Of a stretch of DNA of 31,279 nucleotides, positions 30,208 to 31,279 are shown piece after piece; position 1 is the stretch's first letter; each line of letters begins with the position of its first letter. Origin of the DNA: Corallococcus sp. CAG:1435 (GTDB lineage: Bacteria; Bacillota; Clostridia; Christensenellales; CAG-314); NCBI GenBank assembly GCA_000433775.1, contig HF998468.1, forward strand, positions 32,556 through 63,834, in the 5' to 3' direction. The notes under the pieces were generated by a model that made no database searches, was not told where the DNA came from, and worked only from the letters and a program-made list of their open reading frames with translations. The translations under genes were made by a program, and so were the position numbers.

Positions 30208-31279
30208 TTATTTTTGCGCCGTCTGCGACTGTTTCTTTGCTGTTTTGCGTCTTTGCACGGCACGCATTATTATCTTCTGAATTTCCACAAGAGGAATTAT
30301 CGAAAAGGCAAGAGCCAGAGCGGAGAAGTATTCCACTGCATTGATGATTGCCGAACCGTCGGGGTTTGCAAAACCGAATGCGCTGTTTATTCCGGGAATG
30401 AAGATAACGGCGGTGGTGAGGGCAAGAGAGCCAAGCATTGCGCCCCACAGTATTTTGTTGTGCGAGTGAAGAGAAAACACGCTTTTTATGTTGCTTCTGT
30501 TGTTGTAGGCGTGGAAAATTTCCGTCATGCTCATTGTGAGGAACGCCATTGTAATGCCCTGTTCGGAATGCGCTTCGTTAATGGGGAAGACGACAAAGCC
30601 GTTTTCCAGATAGATTCCCAAGAAGTAGGCGGACAAAGTTATTCCTGCGATAAGCAATCCGTGAATCACCACGTTGAATCCCAAACCGTGGGCAAAAATG
30701 CCTTCGTTCTTTTTGCGGGGTTGACGTTTCATTATGTCGGCTTCCGCCTTTTCCGCTCCGAGAGCGATGGCGGGCAGTGTATCCGTTACAAGGTTTATCC
30801 ACAGCAGGTGCGCCGGTTTAAGCAGGGTGAAGCCCAAAAGCGTAGCAATGAATATCGCCACAACTTCCGAAAGGTTGGAAGACAGCAAAAACTGAATGCA
30901 CTTGCGAATGTTGTCGTAGATGCGTCTGCCCTCGCCCACGGCGGAAACGATGGTGGCGAAGTTATCGTCGGCAAGCACCATGTCGGCGGTGTTTTTGGTA
31001 ACATCGGTACCGGTGATGCCCATTCCCACGCCAATGTCGGCGCTTTTGATGGAAGGAGCGTCGTTTACGCCGTCCCCCGTCATTGCGCACACCTTGCCGA
31101 GTTTTTTCCATGCGTTGACGATGCGGACTTTGTGTTCAGGCTGAACTCTTGCGTACACGGAATACTTGGTAATTTCTTTTTCCAACTGTTCGTCCGTCAT
31201 TTCGTCCAGTTTTGCCCCGAGCAAAGCCTCGCTTGCGTCGGAAATTATTCCCAACTGTTTTGCAATGGCAACGGCGGTG
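30208..31279 (-). CDS. Calcium-type P-type ATPase (P2A), C-terminal part, cut by the right edge
   Basis: The frame runs off the window (TAVAIAKQLGI is the first readable stretch), leaving about 356 C-terminal residues. It starts in the P/N-domain junction and includes the hinge MTGDGVNDAPSIKSADIGVGMG and TDVTKNTADMVLADDNF. Six membrane helices follow. The M5 segment SSNLSEVVAIF carries the Glu, and M6 INLVTDTLPAIALG carries the Asn, Thr and Asp that bind Ca2+ in SERCA-type pumps. These support a Ca2+-exporting ATPase of the cytoplasmic membrane. The catalytic DKTGT site and M4 lie outside the window. The C-terminus is basic and Gln-rich (RRKTAKKQSQTAQK). A Mn2+ or Na+ pump is a less likely alternative. 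Confidence 0.9.
   Translation of the reverse strand, partial: TAVAIAKQLGIISDASEALLGAKLDEMTDEQLEKEITKYSVYARVQPEHKVRIVNAWKKLGKVCAMTGDGVNDAPSIKSADIGVGMGITGTDVTKNTADMVLADDNFATIVSAVGEGRRIYDNIRKCIQFLLSSNLSEVVAIFIATLLGFTLLKPAHLLWINLVTDTLPAIALGAEKAEADIMKRQPRKKNEGIFAHGLGFNVVIHGLLIAGITLSAYFLGIYLENGFVVFPINEAHSEQGITMAFLTMSMTEIFHAYNNRSNIKSVFSLHSHNKILWGAMLGSLALTTAVIFIPGINSAFGFANPDGSAIINAVEYFSALALAFSIIPLVEIQKIIMRAVQRRKTAKKQSQTAQK

Overview
The window looks like a chromosomal segment of a moderate-GC Bacillota bacterium, probably a gut-type member of Clostridia. WhiA, a DnaE1-type replicase, a BmrCD/TM287-288-type ABC exporter pair, MetNIQ with a lipoprotein MetQ, strong Shine-Dalgarno sequences, GTG starts and many hairpin/U-tract terminators all point that way. 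This placement is inference; no rRNA or other marker is present. No CRISPR array, insertion sequence, phage gene or tRNA was seen.

Layout. 1-429: end of a Gx-transporter-like membrane protein. 822-1634: pyridoxal/pyridoxamine kinase. 2153-4314 (minus): a LytS-like kinase and response regulator operon. 4567-5106: an unknown membrane protein, followed by a tandemly duplicated ~144-base non-coding block. 5585-7330 (minus): an MFS transporter with a large external insertion. 7769-14694: a membrane-anchored solute-binding-like protein overlapping murB, then whiA and dnaE. 15155-18927: a heterodimeric ABC exporter. 19028-22158: methionine uptake genes metN, metI and metQ behind an attenuator-like leader. 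22656-23391 (minus): a frameshifted acyltransferase. 23951-25670: an OmpR-type two-component system. 25689-27694: RlmD-type rRNA methyltransferase and a HAD hydrolase. 27756-28622 (minus): a lipid-kinase-like protein. 28793-29482: TcdA-like enzyme. 30208-31279 (minus): C-terminal half of a Ca2+-type P-ATPase running off the right edge.

The most notable element is the metNI leader. A good promoter (19028-19056) is followed by a 15-codon ORF with its own Shine-Dalgarno, MLKNKSNNVMMMRQP, containing three consecutive Met codons. Its last codons form the 5' arm of an intrinsic terminator (19118-19161), and a second terminator (19167-19208) follows before metN. No SAM riboswitch or T-box consensus is visible. 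This has the architecture of ribosome-mediated, methionine-sensing transcription attenuation of a methionine importer. It is a prediction from sequence only.

Other points of note are a kinase mRNA that appears leaderless, a MurB lacking two usual active-site residues, a murB-whiA-dnaE cluster without rapZ and yvcK, and a HAD gene preceded by a 5'-terminal hairpin and a possible coupled mini-ORF.
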